Source: an uncultured Erysipelotrichaceae bacterium
GTDB taxonomy: Bacteria; Bacillota_I; Bacilli_A; Erysipelotrichales; Erysipelotrichaceae
Length of the DNA stretch: 5,213 bases
Assembly (NCBI GenBank): GCA_934692455.1
Contig: CAKUTY010000112.1
Location: 1-5,213 of the forward strand
Reading direction: 5' to 3'
Position numbers and translations under genes: made by a program. Below are positions 4,903 to 5,213 of the stretch, in pieces. Under the pieces are notes generated by a model that had not been told where the DNA came from, made no database searches, and saw only the letters and a list, made by a program, of their open reading frames with translations. Position 1 is the stretch's first letter, and every line of letters starts with the position of its first letter.

Positions 4903-5213
4903 ATGTATATAGTAGACATGCACTGTGACACACTCTTATCACTAGATGAAAATACTCATCTAAGAAACAACGATTTAGATATTGACCTAATCAAAATGAA
5001 ACAAAGTAACTATCTTCTACAAAACTTCGCCATCTTCACAAACTATGACAAAGTAAAAGATAGAGTACCCTATGTATTAAAGAACATTAACAAGTTCTAT
5101 AAAGAAATAGAAGCCAATAAAGATCTAATTAAACAAGTATTTTCATACAAAGACATTGAAGAAAACAAACTAATGTCAGCTATGTTAACCCTAGAAGAAG
5201 GAGATGCCATCAA
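4903..5213 (+). CDS. Membrane dipeptidase (peptidase family M19), N-terminal part
   Basis: The frame starts at ATG 4903, 8 bases after AAGGAG (4889-4894), and is still open at the window end, so 103 complete codons are visible of a family usually 300-400 residues long. The N-terminus MYIVDMHCDTLLSL carries the H-x-D zinc-binding pair (His7, Asp9) at the start of the metal-dependent TIM-barrel fold. MLTLEEGDAI (94-103) contains the Glu that bridges the two zinc ions in this family (probably Glu99). Family members hydrolyse dipeptides, often with relaxed specificity including a D-amino acid at the C-terminal position. No signal peptide is present, so the bacterial enzyme is probably cytoplasmic despite the family name. 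The remaining zinc ligands lie beyond the window. Divergently transcribed from gpmI. Confidence 0.88.
   Translation, partial: MYIVDMHCDTLLSLDENTHLRNNDLDIDLIKMKQSNYLLQNFAIFTNYDKVKDRVPYVLKNINKFYKEIEANKDLIKQVFSYKDIEENKLMSAMLTLEEGDAI

Noticed and set aside
1..5213. CRISPR array, tRNA or rRNA gene, insertion sequence, phage or defence cluster.
   Set aside because: No spaced direct repeats of CRISPR size, no cloverleaf, no transposase or integrase frame, and no terminal inverted repeats with duplications were seen; the lone Fic gene is not enough to call a defence island.

Overview
The window is AT-rich, uses strong AGGAGG-type ribosome binding sites, and ends genes with TAA, TAG and TGA, so TGA is a stop and the code is standard. 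The HrcA/CIRCE-type operator in front of the small heat shock gene, the Mn-type phosphoglycerate mutase and the protein families present point to a low-GC Bacillota. A gut Erysipelotrichia/Coprobacillaceae-type bacterium is my best guess, but that placement is a feeling for the proteins and not something I could test.

Layout. Bases 1-375 hold the 3' end of a sugar-phosphate-type nucleotidyltransferase, followed by a terminator. Bases 407-995 hold a complete, self-contained heat shock unit: two overlapping CIRCE-like operators, a promoter, an Hsp20 gene and a terminator. On the opposite strand, 1034-1909 is a solitary Fic (AMPylase-type) gene with its own promoter, and its terminator is folded into the end of the coding region. 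Upstream of it lie a short block of 13-bp tandem repeats and an unlisted 51-codon minus-strand gene (2021-2176) with its own terminator. A compact divergent region near 2174-2216 then starts the YigZ gene, which appears to be transcribed without a 5' leader. YigZ is followed after 4 bases by a small membrane-anchored protein of unknown function. Two back-to-back terminators separate this operon from a convergent gpmI (glycolysis). A 61-bp divergent promoter region links gpmI to the start of an M19 dipeptidase gene that runs off the window.

How the genes work together. This is mostly ordinary chromosomal housekeeping made of short transcription units, each closed by its own hairpin terminator: protein quality control (Hsp20), glycolysis (gpmI), dipeptide hydrolysis (M19) and the conserved YigZ protein. 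The only accessory-looking part is the Fic gene with its upstream repeat and the 51-aa acidic ORF. I did not find a clear undescribed multi-gene system. The points most worth a second look are the doubled CIRCE operator, the leaderless YigZ start facing the small gene, and the repeat block and acidic small protein beside fic.
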